A stretch of DNA of 64,000 bases from Marinomonas sp. SBI8L (GCF_001624705.1 NZ_JSEO01000003.1:390032-454031); one strand, 5' to 3'; positions 17,830-27,045 are shown, numbered from the stretch's first letter. Numbers and translations: made by a program. The notes: generated by a model from the letters alone, not told the origin.

Positions 17830-19248
17830 ATGTTACTAAGTTCAACAGAAATACAGCAGTCTGGTATTCAATTTGGTACAAGTGGTGCGCGAGGCTTAGT
17901 GACTCAGTTTAGTGCTAATGCCTGTGCTGCATTTACCCATGCTTTTATTTCTTGTATGCAAGGCGAGTTTCATTTTGACAAGGTCGCGATTGCGATTGAT
18001 AACCGACCAAGTAGTCCCGCTATGGCACAAGCGTGTGTGAAGGCATTAGAGCAACTTGGCCTAGAAGCTATTTATTATGGTGTGGTGCCAACTCCCGCTT
18101 TGGCTTACATCTCAATGCAAGATGAAATCCCTTGTATCATGGTAACCGGCAGTCATATCCCTTTTGACCGTAATGGACTTAAGTTTTATCGTCCTGATGG
18201 GGAAATTACTAAGGCAGATGAAAAAGGCATTTTAACTGCTGAGGCTGAGTTCGAAGCGATTACTGACTTACCTGAGCTGGTGGTTAACCATAAAGCCGCT
18301 TCTGTCTATATTGAGCGTTATATCTCTTTGTTTGATTCTTCTTTATTGTCAGGAAAGCGTGTTGGTATTTATGAGCATTCCAGTGCTGGTAGAGATTTAT
18401 ATGCTGATATGTTTAAAGCTTTGGGTGCTGAAGTCATTGCCCTAGAGCGTAGCGATGAGTTTGTGCCGATTGATACTGAAGCGGTTTCAGAGGCGGATAA
18501 ACTGAAAGCGAAAAACTGGTCAGCAGAATATGACTTAGATTTTATTTTCTCTACCGATGGGGATGGCGATCGTCCTTTAGTATCGGATGAGAAAGGCAAT
18601 TGGTTACGCGGTGACGTACTAGGTCTAATCTGTGCTGATGCAATGGATATTGAAGCCTTGGCTGTGCCTGTCAGCTGTAATACCGCTATTGAGAAGAGCC
18701 AAGCGTTTGAACATATTACTCGTACTAAGGTTGGTTCGCCTTATGTGATTGCAGAATTTGAACCCTTAGCAAAAGACTATGCGAGTGTTGCAGGTTTTGA
18801 AGCCAATGGTGGCTTTTTATTAGGTTCTGATGCCATAGTGAATGATAAAACAATTAAGGCACTACCAACCCGTGATGCCGTATTGCCAGCACTTATGCTG
18901 CTTGCTGCAGCGAAAGAAACGGGAATAGCGAGCTTAGTGAATGCGCTGCCACAAAGAGTGACTCACAGTGATAGGATTCAAAACTTTGCCACACAAAAAA
19001 GCCAAGGGATTTTAGCCCAAGCGAAAGATGCGCCTGAGGCATTTTTACAGAGCCTAAATTTCCTTGATGCCAAGCTTGCTTCTCTTGATACGACAGATGG
19101 GTTGCGCATGACATTAGCCAATGATGATGTGGTGCACTTTCGCCCATCAGGTAATGCGCCAGAGCTTCGTTGCTATGCAGAGTCCGTATCGATTGATCAG
19201 GCTAAGTCTTTAGTTGATCACGCTTTAAAACAGATCCAATTAATCTAA
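17830..19248 (+). CDS. Phosphomannomutase/phosphoglucomutase
   Basis: 472 residues from the ATG at 17830 (a TTG at 17827 is less likely). Alpha-D-phosphohexomutase family: FGTSGARGLV near the start, the phosphoserine loop VTGSHIPFDRNGLK, the magnesium loop STDGDGDRPLV, the sugar-binding GFEANGGFLLGSD, and the phosphate-binding FRPSGNAPELR at the C-terminus. It interconverts mannose-6- and mannose-1-phosphate (or the glucose forms). Next to gmm, this suggests GDP-mannose metabolism. A terminator follows. Confidence 0.87.
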   Translation: MLLSSTEIQQSGIQFGTSGARGLVTQFSANACAAFTHAFISCMQGEFHFDKVAIAIDNRPSSPAMAQACVKALEQLGLEAIYYGVVPTPALAYISMQDEIPCIMVTGSHIPFDRNGLKFYRPDGEITKADEKGILTAEAEFEAITDLPELVVNHKAASVYIERYISLFDSSLLSGKRVGIYEHSSAGRDLYADMFKALGAEVIALERSDEFVPIDTEAVSEADKLKAKNWSAEYDLDFIFSTDGDGDRPLVSDEKGNWLRGDVLGLICADAMDIEALAVPVSCNTAIEKSQAFEHITRTKVGSPYVIAEFEPLAKDYASVAGFEANGGFLLGSDAIVNDKTIKALPTRDAVLPALMLLAAAKETGIASLVNALPQRVTHSDRIQNFATQKSQGILAQAKDAPEAFLQSLNFLDAKLASLDTTDGLRMTLANDDVVHFRPSGNAPELRCYAESVSIDQAKSLVDHALKQIQLI

Positions 19249-19266
19249 CTATTTTAGTTTTAGATG

Positions 19267-19298
19267 AAGAGCCTAACGGAGTAATTCGTTGGGCTCTT
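19267..19298. terminator. Terminator-like hairpin between convergent genes
   Basis: AAGAGCCTAACG and CGTTGGGCTCTT pair over 12 positions with one G-T wobble around an 8-nt loop, followed by TTCTATTCTT. It lies between the convergent phosphomannomutase and RidA genes and could work for both. Confidence 0.7.
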
Positions 19299-19324
19299 TC
19301 TATTCTTACATGACTTTTTTACTC

Positions 19325-19774
19325 TTAAATCGCTAAAATAGCCTCTACTTCAACGTTGAGATCTGCCGAAAATAACGCCTCTATCTTGATGAGAGAACTT
19401 GCAGGCAGATGGGTTTGATAAATATCTGAAAGGGTTTGTCTTAGTGCTAGCATATCAGATAAATCAGTCACAAAAATTGTCACTTTAATGAGCTTGCTTA
19501 AGCTGCTGCCAAGGGCCTTTGCCATGAAGTCAATTTGTCTGAAAACCTCTTTCGTTTGCTCTGATATTGAGCCTTCTTGTGCCTGTGTTCCAAATGCTGT
19601 CATACCAGATGTATAAAGTGTGTTGCCGTGAATGACGGCGTGGCTATAGGGCCCAGCAGGAAGGCCAAGTTCAGGAAAGTTGATTGGCTTAACTATTAAT
19701 TCATTTCCCACCATGTCGCTTTCGGTAATTTCATTTTTTAAAAGTTTCTGCTTTGTTGTTTCCTTATCGATCAT
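19325..19774 (-). CDS. RidA/YjgF family protein lacking the usual active-site arginine
   Basis: 149 residues from the ATG at 19774, with AGGCTC upstream; a frame to 19789 is also open. The family pattern is present: GPYSHAVIHGNTLYTSGM, QIDFMAKALGSSLSKLIKVTIFVTDL. The normal arginine of the imine-deaminase site (usually PARS...V) is replaced: the segment reads PASSLIKI. It therefore belongs to a divergent Rid subgroup, probably not a standard 2-iminoacid deaminase. The N-terminus is about 30 residues longer than usual. It is the last gene of a three-gene overlapping operon with a DUF2798 protein and a monooxygenase. Confidence 0.82.
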   Translation of the reverse strand: MIDKETTKQKLLKNEITESDMVGNELIVKPINFPELGLPAGPYSHAVIHGNTLYTSGMTAFGTQAQEGSISEQTKEVFRQIDFMAKALGSSLSKLIKVTIFVTDLSDMLALRQTLSDIYQTHLPASSLIKIEALFSADLNVEVEAILAI

Positions 19775-19998
19775 TTTAGAGCCTCCCATTTGCCCGCTAA
19801 CTTTGTTGATATTTTATGGACTTCTGGGCCAATAAAGAAGGCAATAATTGCTGCCACAGGCCAAGCCCCAAGAAAGGCTTGTCGCCAATATGATAAAAAC
19901 TCATTGTTAAGCCCTAGATTAATCCAAGTCACCCAGCAGCTCATAAGCGAAGAGAGCAAAAGAGACATGAGCAAAGCGAATAGAATTCGTTGTTTCAT
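19771..19998 (-). CDS. DUF2798 small membrane protein
   Basis: 75 residues with two hydrophobic helices (about 5-25 and 40-60), including LLMSLLLSSLMSCWVTWINLGL and FLGAWPVAAIIAFF, the usual pattern of DUF2798 proteins. Function not known. It overlaps the RidA gene at its 3' end and the monooxygenase gene by ATGA at its 5' end, so all three are coupled. Confidence 0.8.
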   Translation of the reverse strand: MKQRILFALLMSLLLSSLMSCWVTWINLGLNNEFLSYWRQAFLGAWPVAAIIAFFIGPEVHKISTKLAGKWEALK

Positions 19999-20306
19999 AG
20001 GGTATCTCCGAGCTTTTCGATGTAATCCACTTGGGTTAGTTCTAGGGATAAATAATGCAAAGTATGGGGTTCTTGAAAATGCTGAGTGAGAGCTTCTTGA
20101 TCAGTCCACTTTTCCCATAGGGTGAATTTATGAGGATTATCATTATTGGGCTTTACCTCAAATTGAAAACATCCAGCTTCTTCTATCGTGGCTAATCTTA
20201 GTTTCGCTAACTCCTCACTGGCTGTTTGTGGATTTTTATCATCCGGCACAGTAAGCCCAGCGCTAACCCATAGAAAAGATGAATTTGAAAGATGAGAGTC
20301 AGTCAT
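19995..20306 (-). CDS. Antibiotic biosynthesis monooxygenase (ABM) domain protein
   Basis: 103 residues. A single ABM ferredoxin-like fold: a beta strand (FLWVSAGLTVP), a helix (EELAKLRLATIEEAGCFQFEVKPN), and FTLWEKWTDQEALTQHFQEPHTLHY with the conserved W and H. These proteins oxidise quinol-type substrates without cofactors or protect against quinones. Divergent from the LysR gene at 20410, which probably controls it. Confidence 0.82.
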   Translation of the reverse strand: MTDSHLSNSSFLWVSAGLTVPDDKNPQTASEELAKLRLATIEEAGCFQFEVKPNNDNPHKFTLWEKWTDQEALTQHFQEPHTLHYLSLELTQVDYIEKLGDTL

Positions 20307-20409
20307 GAAAAGCTCCTTGGTCTAGGTAATTAAGATAGGTTTAGTTTGTATTGTTGCGCTTATGATGTGTATGCTTTATTAATCAATCTTAAATTCCGGA
20401 AATGGAATC

Positions 20410-21315
20410 ATGTTAGACGACATAGTGTTATTTATTCATATTGTTCAGCAACAAGGTTTAGCGCCCGCTGCAAGGGAGTTAGATATGCCAGTTGCTACTG
20501 TCACTAGACGGCTGCAACGGCTTGAAAATTCAGTGAGATGTCGCTTAATTCATAGGACTGCGAGGCGGTTCGAGCTTACTTCTGAAGGCGAAATATACTT
20601 TCGAGCTTATAGTCATTTGGTAGATCAATTTGAACAAACTCAACAGAGTTTAAGCGGCGAGCTAAATGATATGCGCGGAACTCTAAAAGTCATGGCACCT
20701 ATCAATTTATCGGCAGGTTTTTTACAACCTATGTGGTCTGGGTTTATCCAAGAATTTCCTGATATTCAATTAGAGTTGAGTTTGAGCAACCAACTTGAAG
20801 ACATGCTAGCTGAGAAAGCTGATTTAGCGATACGTGTTGGTCCCCAGCCTGATTCCGCTTTTTATCAAAAAAGGCTTGGAGAGGTCGGTACTATGTTAGT
20901 TGCTTCACCTGATTATATTGCTAAGTTTGGCGAGCCTAAAAGCATAGCTGATTTAAGTCAGCATAAGTTAATTGCTTCTCAAGCGATTATGAGTTGGACA
21001 CTCCAAAAGCCAGATGGAAAAGAAAAAACGAGTTTATCACCGGCGCTTTCTACCTTGGTTAATGATGTGAATATAGCGGCTTCTTTTGTTCGAGATGGTC
21101 TAGGTATCTCCCTGTTACCGACTACCGAAGTTCAGGATTATTTAAACAAAGGGGAAATGGTAAGAGTGCTAGCCGATTTGCAAGGGTTAGATAGAGTTGT
21201 CTATGCTGTTTGGCCAAGTGGACGTTTGATGAATGTGAGAGCAAAACGTTTGTTAGCCTTCATCGAACATTATTTTATGGAAAAAAGTACTCTCGAAGTG
21301 ATTAACTGTCGTTAA
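20410..21315 (+). CDS. LysR-family transcriptional regulator
   Basis: 301 residues. The N-terminal winged helix contains VQQQGLAPAARELDMPVATVTRRLQRLENSV, and the substrate-binding domain begins near residue 90 (GTLKVMAPINLSAGF). It faces the ABM/DUF2798/RidA operon across a 103-bp gap, the usual arrangement for a LysR protein acting on a divergent target. Inducer unknown; quinone-like stress is a guess from the target genes. Confidence 0.88.
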   Translation: MLDDIVLFIHIVQQQGLAPAARELDMPVATVTRRLQRLENSVRCRLIHRTARRFELTSEGEIYFRAYSHLVDQFEQTQQSLSGELNDMRGTLKVMAPINLSAGFLQPMWSGFIQEFPDIQLELSLSNQLEDMLAEKADLAIRVGPQPDSAFYQKRLGEVGTMLVASPDYIAKFGEPKSIADLSQHKLIASQAIMSWTLQKPDGKEKTSLSPALSTLVNDVNIAASFVRDGLGISLLPTTEVQDYLNKGEMVRVLADLQGLDRVVYAVWPSGRLMNVRAKRLLAFIEHYFMEKSTLEVINCR

Positions 21316-21420
21316 TACTTATGGTTAAAAGCGAGCTTTAGTCACTCGAGATAATGGTTTTCTTTGAGTTAACTTTTTAGTTAACGTATTTACTCTCTTC
21401 TGCTTTATGGATGAAACAGT

Positions 21421-22575
21421 ATGAAAAGTGTTTTTGAATATTGTGAAAGTAACATCTTAGTCATACCTCAAGCCCTTCATGGCATGCAGGATGTTGAGCC
21501 TTTATTGCTCGATGATAATGTCGGATTTTTCTATAAATGCTTACAAGACGACTTATTAGATATTGAGTTTTATAGTAACTTTCCATGCTTGGTTTATATT
21601 GAAAAAGGGCAAGAAACGCTCACTAACTCAGATAACCAAACTCTTGTTTTAAAAGAAAATAGTGCCATATTTTTACCCTAAGGCTAAAGGAACCTGCGAA
21701 TAAGTCCTCCCGCCTCAGCGTGTGGATAAAAGCAACTAGATTTATGGCGAGGAGCGCAACTTAATAGTGATTCTATTGATAAGATCTTCAACGTAAAGGT
21801 AGTGCTTTTAGACCACGCCCTTCGGGTCTTTCAGAAAAAGTATCACCCTGTGTTGTTACTTCTCGAAAGGTACCTACATTACGTCAAAGTAACGCCTTGT
21901 GTGATACTTTTTCTGATAAGACTGAGAAGAGGTGACTTATTCGCAGGTTCCTTAAATCTACATTCGGATTTTGTACAGTCTACCGAGAGTTTAAAGGCCC
22001 ATTTGGTTTTCTTTGATCAAGCGCTGATTACTGAATTCCTCAGTAAGGCGATGCCTTCTCATTCCCAAGGAAAATCAGGCTTTAGCGCTATTGTTTGTGA
22101 TTCATTAATCCAATCATTTTTTGAGTCGATTAAAGAGATAAAATCACAAAGGCGCTGCTCTAAAGGCTTGGTGCGAGTGAAGCTACTAGAATTGCTACAT
22201 TTACTCGAATTGAGCGAACCAAACCTAGTCTCTTATCTTACTGAGAGCACACAAAATACAAGCGTACCTAAGCGTAATTTATCCCGCTTACTCTCCACGA
22301 GCGATATTCTAAAGCTATCAATTAATGATATGGCCCATTTGTCAGGGCGAAGCTTATCGACCTTTTTACGAGACTTTAAAGCCTTGTACGACACTACCCC
22401 TAAAAAATGGTTGCAAGAAAAACGTTTGTTAAAGGCAAAAGATCTTTTAAGTGACACTGACTTAAGTGTCACTCACATTGCTAACGAAATTGGCTACGAC
22501 AATGTTTCCCACTTTATTAGCGCTTTTAAAACCCGCTATGACATCACCCCAAAACAATTAAAAAAACAACTTTGA
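21421..22575 (+). pseudogene. AraC-family regulator gene split by a mobile element
   Basis: The first part (21421-21681, 86 residues) reads as an AraC N-terminal cupin domain and stops at FLP. The last part (from about 21953 to 22575) carries LHSDFVQSTESLKAHLVFFDQALI, the rest of the cupin, and then a complete AraC double helix-turn-helix (SINDMAHLSGRSLSTFLRDF, SVTHIANEIGYDNVSHFISAFK). A 265-bp element lies between. A TAA two codons before the element edge ends the first part. A GTG at 21802 inside the element opens an in-frame fusion of about 50 element-encoded residues to the DNA-binding half. The full-length protein cannot be made; a fusion product is possible but unproven. Confidence 0.85.
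21688..21952 (+). mobile_element. 265-bp MITE-like element, copy 4, inserted in an AraC gene
   Basis: Same length and ends as the other full copies. The internal stem is long here: TCAGAAAAAGTATCAC (21831-21846) pairs perfectly with GTGATACTTTTTCTGA (21901-21916), and pairing extends with mismatches. Flanked by AA on the left and TA on the right, so a TA duplication is not exact here. Confidence 0.92.
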
Positions 22576-22667
22576 CGCATAAACGTTATTTGTGAGTGTT
22601 TTTGGGTAGTTCGATAAAGCCCCTGTGATTGAATAAGGTTTGAAATCAATGACAGGAGTTATGAATC

Positions 22668-22958
22668 ATGAGTGTTAGAGTTACCTTAAACTGTGTATTA
22701 AAAACCAATAAAACAGACACCTTAATTTCTTTCCTAGACACTAATTTGCCTAATGTAAGGGGTTTTGATGGTTGCTTAGGCGTTGCTGTCTATTTTGATG
22801 TTGAGCGAGGAGAAATGTTATTGGAAGAAGCCTGGATGAGTGAGCAAAAGCATTATGCTTATATCAAACATATTGAAGAAAATGGTGTGTTAGAGCAACT
22901 GACCGCCTTTTTTGAAATGCCTCCTAGCATTAAATATTTTACCAAAGCTGATATCTAA
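22668..22958 (+). CDS. Antibiotic biosynthesis monooxygenase (ABM) family protein
   Basis: 96 residues, single ABM domain: VTLNCVLKTNKTDTLISFL, RGFDGCLGVAVYF, LLEEAWMSEQKHYAYIKHIEENGVLEQL with the conserved W and H. The broken AraC regulator upstream (21421-22575) was its likely controller. AGGAG precedes the ATG by about 10 bases. A second ABM gene lies at 19995-20306 but the two are not close in sequence. Confidence 0.8.
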   Translation: MSVRVTLNCVLKTNKTDTLISFLDTNLPNVRGFDGCLGVAVYFDVERGEMLLEEAWMSEQKHYAYIKHIEENGVLEQLTAFFEMPPSIKYFTKADI

Positions 22959-22974
22959 CCTTTCTAGTAAGGCA

Positions 22975-23040
22975 CTGATTTTAAGGAGCTGATTTTAAGG
23001 AGCTGATTTTAAGGAGTAGGCTTTAATACTTGCTCCTTTC
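22975..23040 (+). repeat. Three 14-bp tandem repeats ending in a terminator-like stem
   Basis: CTGATTTTAAGGAG is repeated exactly three times (22975-23016). The last AAGGAG can pair with CTCCTT (23034-23039), followed by TCTTTC, giving a weak terminator after the ABM gene. The repeats multiply the left arm of the stem. Confidence 0.75.
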
Positions 23041-23102
23041 TTTCGTTAATGGCTAAATGCAATCCCTTGATGAGTTAATCTTTAACAATATCAGGGAGCC
23101 TT

Positions 23103-23765
23103 ATGATAGACCTCAGCGTGTTACCTTTCTTTTTTACCGCTATTTTCTTTTTAGCGATTTCCCTAGGACCAGATTTATTACTGCTATCGAGCTACTCATC
23201 AAGTAAGGGATTTATGGCGGGTGCCATGGCGTCTATTGGTGTGCTACTGGCTGGTGTTGTGCAAACGAGTTTGGTTGCTTTTGTCCTGGGTGAACTCATG
23301 ATGGCCATGCCAATTATCGCTCTAGGGGTCAAATTAGTTGGGGCAGCTTATCTAACTTATATCGGCCTCAAGATGCTCTTCACTTGGTATAAAAGTGTCG
23401 CTAATTATGAGCAAAATCAAGACACTCAGACGCGTGTCGAAGGGCATTCTAAAACCATAAAAATATCGAGTTTTAGCCTGATAAATAAAGGGCTACTCAA
23501 TAACTTATTAAACCCCAAAGCGCTCTTATTCTTTAGTTTATTTTTACCTCAATTCACCCATGATGGCTCCGACCTCACGATACAGATTCTGATACTAGGC
23601 CTTATTTTAAGTCTGTTCGTCTTTGTGATTAATCTGGCTTTTTCTTTTACCTTTAGCCAACTAGGGCGCTTTTTGGGGAAAAAGTTAACATTAGGACAGC
23701 ATATAGACGGGATATTAGGGGTGATCTTTCTTGGTCTCGCAGCGCGTTTGGTAAGTAGCAAATAG
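23103..23765 (+). CDS. LysE/RhtB-family exporter
   Basis: 220 residues with about six membrane segments. The N-terminal hallmark reads FLAISLGPDLLLLSSYSSSKGFMAGAMASIG, then GAAYLTYIGLKML, and later LNPKALLFFSLFLPQF. The family exports amino acids or their analogues. A GGGAGCC ribosome binding site precedes the ATG. Substrate unknown. A second member is at 25812-26483. Confidence 0.88.
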   Translation: MIDLSVLPFFFTAIFFLAISLGPDLLLLSSYSSSKGFMAGAMASIGVLLAGVVQTSLVAFVLGELMMAMPIIALGVKLVGAAYLTYIGLKMLFTWYKSVANYEQNQDTQTRVEGHSKTIKISSFSLINKGLLNNLLNPKALLFFSLFLPQFTHDGSDLTIQILILGLILSLFVFVINLAFSFTFSQLGRFLGKKLTLGQHIDGILGVIFLGLAARLVSSK

Positions 23766-23852
23766 AAGTATTGTCGTATTTATTCAATCATTCTTAAGGC
23801 TGTTTTTTTATTATTTCTTTATCAATATATATTTAGATAATAGGGAAACAGC

Positions 23853-24665
23853 ATGTTAAAAATTAAACCTATAGACGATCTAAGCAAGCCTGAATTAAAG
23901 ATCTTAAAACAAGGTTTTTTCGAGCAAGCGAATGGCCCTTTAGATGGCATGTGGCACTTTGGTTTTGTTCCTATGAGCACTCACTTCGGCTTTTACTTTG
24001 AGGATGAGCTAGAAGGTTTTTGCTGCGTAAATAGCGAGTCATATCTCATCCAATTTTACCTTTCGCCTAAATCCAATATTCATGGCCCTGATTTATTTAA
24101 ACTCATTAGCCAAGGTAATAGCTCTGTCATTGGTGAGATAAAAGGTGCCTTTGTCAGTACTGCAGAAATACAATATTTAAACCTATGTTTAGATAACGGG
24201 ATTGGTTACAAGGTTAATGCCCATATGTATCGTCAAGAATTAAAGGGTGTGCTTGAAACTGAGTTAGAGATGCAGTTAGCTAATAAGTCTGAATTAGCCC
24301 GTTTTGTTAGTTTCGCAGCAATGAATATAGGTGCACCAGAAGCTTGGTTAAACGACTATTATGGGAATTTAATTGGGCGTAATGAGCTGTTTGGTTATTG
24401 GTCTGAGGATGAGCTTGTTGCAACAGGAGAATGTCGTTTATTTGATGAGATACAAACTGAGTACGCTGACTTAGGCATGATAGTGAGTCAATCACATCGA
24501 GGAAAAGGGCTGGCGACTCAAGTACTGAAATGCTTAACTAATATGGCTTCAAAGGAAGGACTTGCCTGTATCTGTTCGACAGAAGCAGGCAATTTGGCGG
24601 CACAAAAAGCCATATCAAGAGCGGGACTTTCAGCCTCTCACCGTATTATTCAATTTGAGTTTTAA
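23853..24665 (+). CDS. GNAT-family acetyltransferase (two-domain)
   Basis: 270 residues. The C-terminal third has the GNAT core: ADLGMIVSQSHRGKGLATQVLKCLTNMA (acetyl-CoA loop R-G-K-G-L-A) and CSTEAGNLAAQKAISRAGL. The N-terminal 130 residues resemble a degenerate second GNAT-like half without the loop. Substrate unknown. Stand-alone between an exporter and an AraC regulator. Confidence 0.82.
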   Translation: MLKIKPIDDLSKPELKILKQGFFEQANGPLDGMWHFGFVPMSTHFGFYFEDELEGFCCVNSESYLIQFYLSPKSNIHGPDLFKLISQGNSSVIGEIKGAFVSTAEIQYLNLCLDNGIGYKVNAHMYRQELKGVLETELEMQLANKSELARFVSFAAMNIGAPEAWLNDYYGNLIGRNELFGYWSEDELVATGECRLFDEIQTEYADLGMIVSQSHRGKGLATQVLKCLTNMASKEGLACICSTEAGNLAAQKAISRAGLSASHRIIQFEF

Positions 24666-24737
24666 TCTTTTTTAGGTGGAAAATATGATGTCAGTTTGGG
24701 GTATTCCCCAGGATAAAAAGTTGAGTATTAACAAGGC

Positions 24738-25646
24738 ATGATTAATTGGATACAAGCCCCTAAATCAGAGCGATTAAGTAACTTGATAGAGTGTTATTGG
24801 TTTATCGAAAAAACCAAAGACGCCACAAGTTACCCGTATCCAAAACTCAACCCAGACCCAAGCGCACACTTGATATTATCACCTTCGGATCAGGCCTATT
24901 TTTATGGGCTCGATCTCCATGAGGGGGGTGAAACAGAGCATCTTGTATCCAATCAAACGGGGGGCTCATCTGGCCTTGGAAGTCACTGGTTATATCCGCA
25001 TCAGCAAACTTTACAGCTTGATCACAGGCAGGCATTTGTTCACCTAGGTATTAAATTTCGCCCAGGTGCTTTATATCGTTTAAACCTTAATGAGAATGAT
25101 GAGTTCGATAGCCAAACGGTACTAAATCAAGCTAAAGCAGCTCAGTTGCAAGTACTCATTAAAGAGAAGCTGTTTACGAAAGAAAATCTATTCGTTGAGG
25201 AGCTCATCTCATTAGCTCGTGAAGAAGCTGAGCTTTGTTGTGATCAATTGGATAAGCTTTTACTGCCTTGGCTTAATCAAGTGAAAGAGGATAGACATAG
25301 TGAGCTGGTGAGGAGCGTTTTACCGCTTATTTCAACAACGAATATCTCATCCTTAGGAAAAAGCTTAAATTGCTCTCAGCGTACCTTAGAACGCAGTTTT
25401 ATCAGGGTGACAGGGTTAAGTTTAAAACAATACCAAGCAATGAATAAGCTTGAGGTTTTACTTGAGCATTTATATCAAAAACAGGCTCAAGACATAGATT
25501 GGGTTGAGGTCGCCTTTGAATTTGGCTTTAGTGACCAACCTCATCTTATTCGACACCTCAAAAAGCAACTAGGGCAAACACCAAAGCGTTATGCGAAAGA
25601 AAGAGGTTTTACCATTGATGTTTATGGTGGTGTGAGTTCTTCATAG
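24738..25646 (+). CDS. AraC-family transcriptional regulator
   Basis: 302 residues. The N-terminal domain is the type that starts APKSERLSNLIECYWFIEK and contains the LGIKFRPGALYRL segment, common in AraC proteins of this subgroup. The C-terminal double helix-turn-helix has NISSLGKSLNCSQRTLERSFIRVTGLSLKQYQ and VEVAFEFGFSDQPHLIRHLKKQLGQTPKRY. It precedes a LysE exporter gene by 165 bp in the same direction and probably controls it. Confidence 0.87.
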   Translation: MINWIQAPKSERLSNLIECYWFIEKTKDATSYPYPKLNPDPSAHLILSPSDQAYFYGLDLHEGGETEHLVSNQTGGSSGLGSHWLYPHQQTLQLDHRQAFVHLGIKFRPGALYRLNLNENDEFDSQTVLNQAKAAQLQVLIKEKLFTKENLFVEELISLAREEAELCCDQLDKLLLPWLNQVKEDRHSELVRSVLPLISTTNISSLGKSLNCSQRTLERSFIRVTGLSLKQYQAMNKLEVLLEHLYQKQAQDIDWVEVAFEFGFSDQPHLIRHLKKQLGQTPKRYAKERGFTIDVYGGVSSS

Positions 25647-25811
25647 CTATCTCTTAGTCTCTTTTTAGTAATAAATCAGTAAAATAATTAATGACTATTT
25701 AATAATATTAATTTAACTAATTTTATTTTCTCAGATAACCTTCATTCTTTTTTATTAGATCAGGTTCAGAAAATGATGCTCTGACCATGATGTGTTATTG
25801 GAGGACGATGA

Positions 25812-26483
25812 ATGCCATCAATCGAAATTTTATTAGCTTTTACTCTAACCTCATTATTAATGAGCCTCTCTCCTGGTCCATCTAATTTATATGTCATGGC
25901 AAGGTCCATTGCGCAAGGTTTACAAGGTGGCTTAGTGGCTGCATTAGGCTTGGGTGTAGGGAGCTTAATTCATGTCACCGCAGCTGTATTAGGTTTGTCG
26001 GTTTTATTTAGTCATTCGCCGACCCTGTATATGATGGTGAAGTTAATTGGTGCTTTGTATCTTATTTATCTTGGGGTGAACTACTGGCGTGCACATTCTG
26101 GTTCTAGCTCTGAAAATAAGTCTGATGATGAAGCCTTGCCTGTTAAAAAGACAAAAAGCATGCCTCTTAAAAAGGTGTTCATCCAAAGTATTATCGTTGA
26201 AGTCACTAACCCAAAAACCGCCTTGTTTTTTATCGCTTTGTTACCACAATTTGTTGTACCTGAATCAGGCCCGATTGCGCTACAGCTTTTTGTGTTAGGT
26301 ATGATTGCAGCGTTAACAGCCTTGCCTTGTGATATTTTAGTGGCCGTGTCATCCAGCAAGGTGGCTAGTTGGCTGTTAAAGCATAAGAATGCACAAGTAA
26401 TACAGGATAAGGTCTCTGGCTCGATTTTATTTGGCATGGGGAGCTTTATTGCAGTCGGTGAAGTGGCAGGTGTTGAAGACTGA
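25812..26483 (+). CDS. LysE/RhtB-family exporter
   Basis: 223 residues, about six membrane helices. LMSLSPGPSNLYVMARSIAQGLQGGLVAALGLGVGSLIH is the family hallmark, and VTNPKTALFFIALLPQF the second conserved block. GGAGGACG precedes the ATG. Substrate unknown. The upstream AraC gene is its likely regulator. The 165-bp gap before it is AT-rich. Confidence 0.88.
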   Translation: MPSIEILLAFTLTSLLMSLSPGPSNLYVMARSIAQGLQGGLVAALGLGVGSLIHVTAAVLGLSVLFSHSPTLYMMVKLIGALYLIYLGVNYWRAHSGSSSENKSDDEALPVKKTKSMPLKKVFIQSIIVEVTNPKTALFFIALLPQFVVPESGPIALQLFVLGMIAALTALPCDILVAVSSSKVASWLLKHKNAQVIQDKVSGSILFGMGSFIAVGEVAGVED

Positions 26484-26505
26484 TAAAAGAAAGGAACTTA
26501 ATTAT

Positions 26506-27045
26506 ATGGATAAAAATGGATTCGATGCTGTTTTTGACAAAATTGTTGTGGAGTCTCTTGTAGGGTTAGGCTTTATAAAGAGTGGAAAAAGCATCTACTT
26601 TCTTGATGAGGAAATTAATGTAAGTCTTATTCGTTTAGGTGGTCGAAATGCTTGGCCTGGTGGAATTAGCCATGTGTTGTGTTTTAGGCATACATTTCTA
26701 CCAAATCTCGACATGAAAGTTCCAGGCTCTTTCGAAAGTCAAGCTTTTTCATATCCAATAAAAATTGATCCGGATAGTGTTGGTACCTTTTTGAATAAGG
26801 AGGATAAATATTACCCTCAAAATTTGAGATACGAGAAGGGGCGATATGATTATCAAGATAAACCAGATCATCAGATATTCTCAGAATTGAAGAAGTTAAA
26901 AAATGATATTATTTCCTTTTGGGAATGGTCTAAGTCTATTACTCCCGTTTATCTTAAGGATGAAATATTATCCAACGGTGAAGCCGCGTGGATAGAAAAG
27001 TTTTGGTTACAAGCATATGAATCAAAACTTGTAATCACGAATTAA
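26506..27045 (+). CDS. Hypothetical protein, possibly DUF4304-like
   Basis: 179 residues from the ATG at 26506 (AAAGGAAC before it); the frame open to 26431 overlaps the exporter gene. No membrane segment or signal peptide. The start (FDAVFDKIVVESLVGLGFIKSGKSIYF) and the following strand-rich part (INVSLIRLGGRNAWPGG) resemble DUF4304-type proteins, which have an N-terminal helix followed by a beta sheet. The match is from memory and weak. Base composition is more AT-rich than its neighbours. Confidence 0.6.
   Translation: MDKNGFDAVFDKIVVESLVGLGFIKSGKSIYFLDEEINVSLIRLGGRNAWPGGISHVLCFRHTFLPNLDMKVPGSFESQAFSYPIKIDPDSVGTFLNKEDKYYPQNLRYEKGRYDYQDKPDHQIFSELKKLKNDIISFWEWSKSITPVYLKDEILSNGEAAWIEKFWLQAYESKLVITN

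Noticed and set aside
22975-23016. Tandem repeats as a CRISPR array
   Set aside because: 14-bp units directly abut with no spacers and no cas genes are near.
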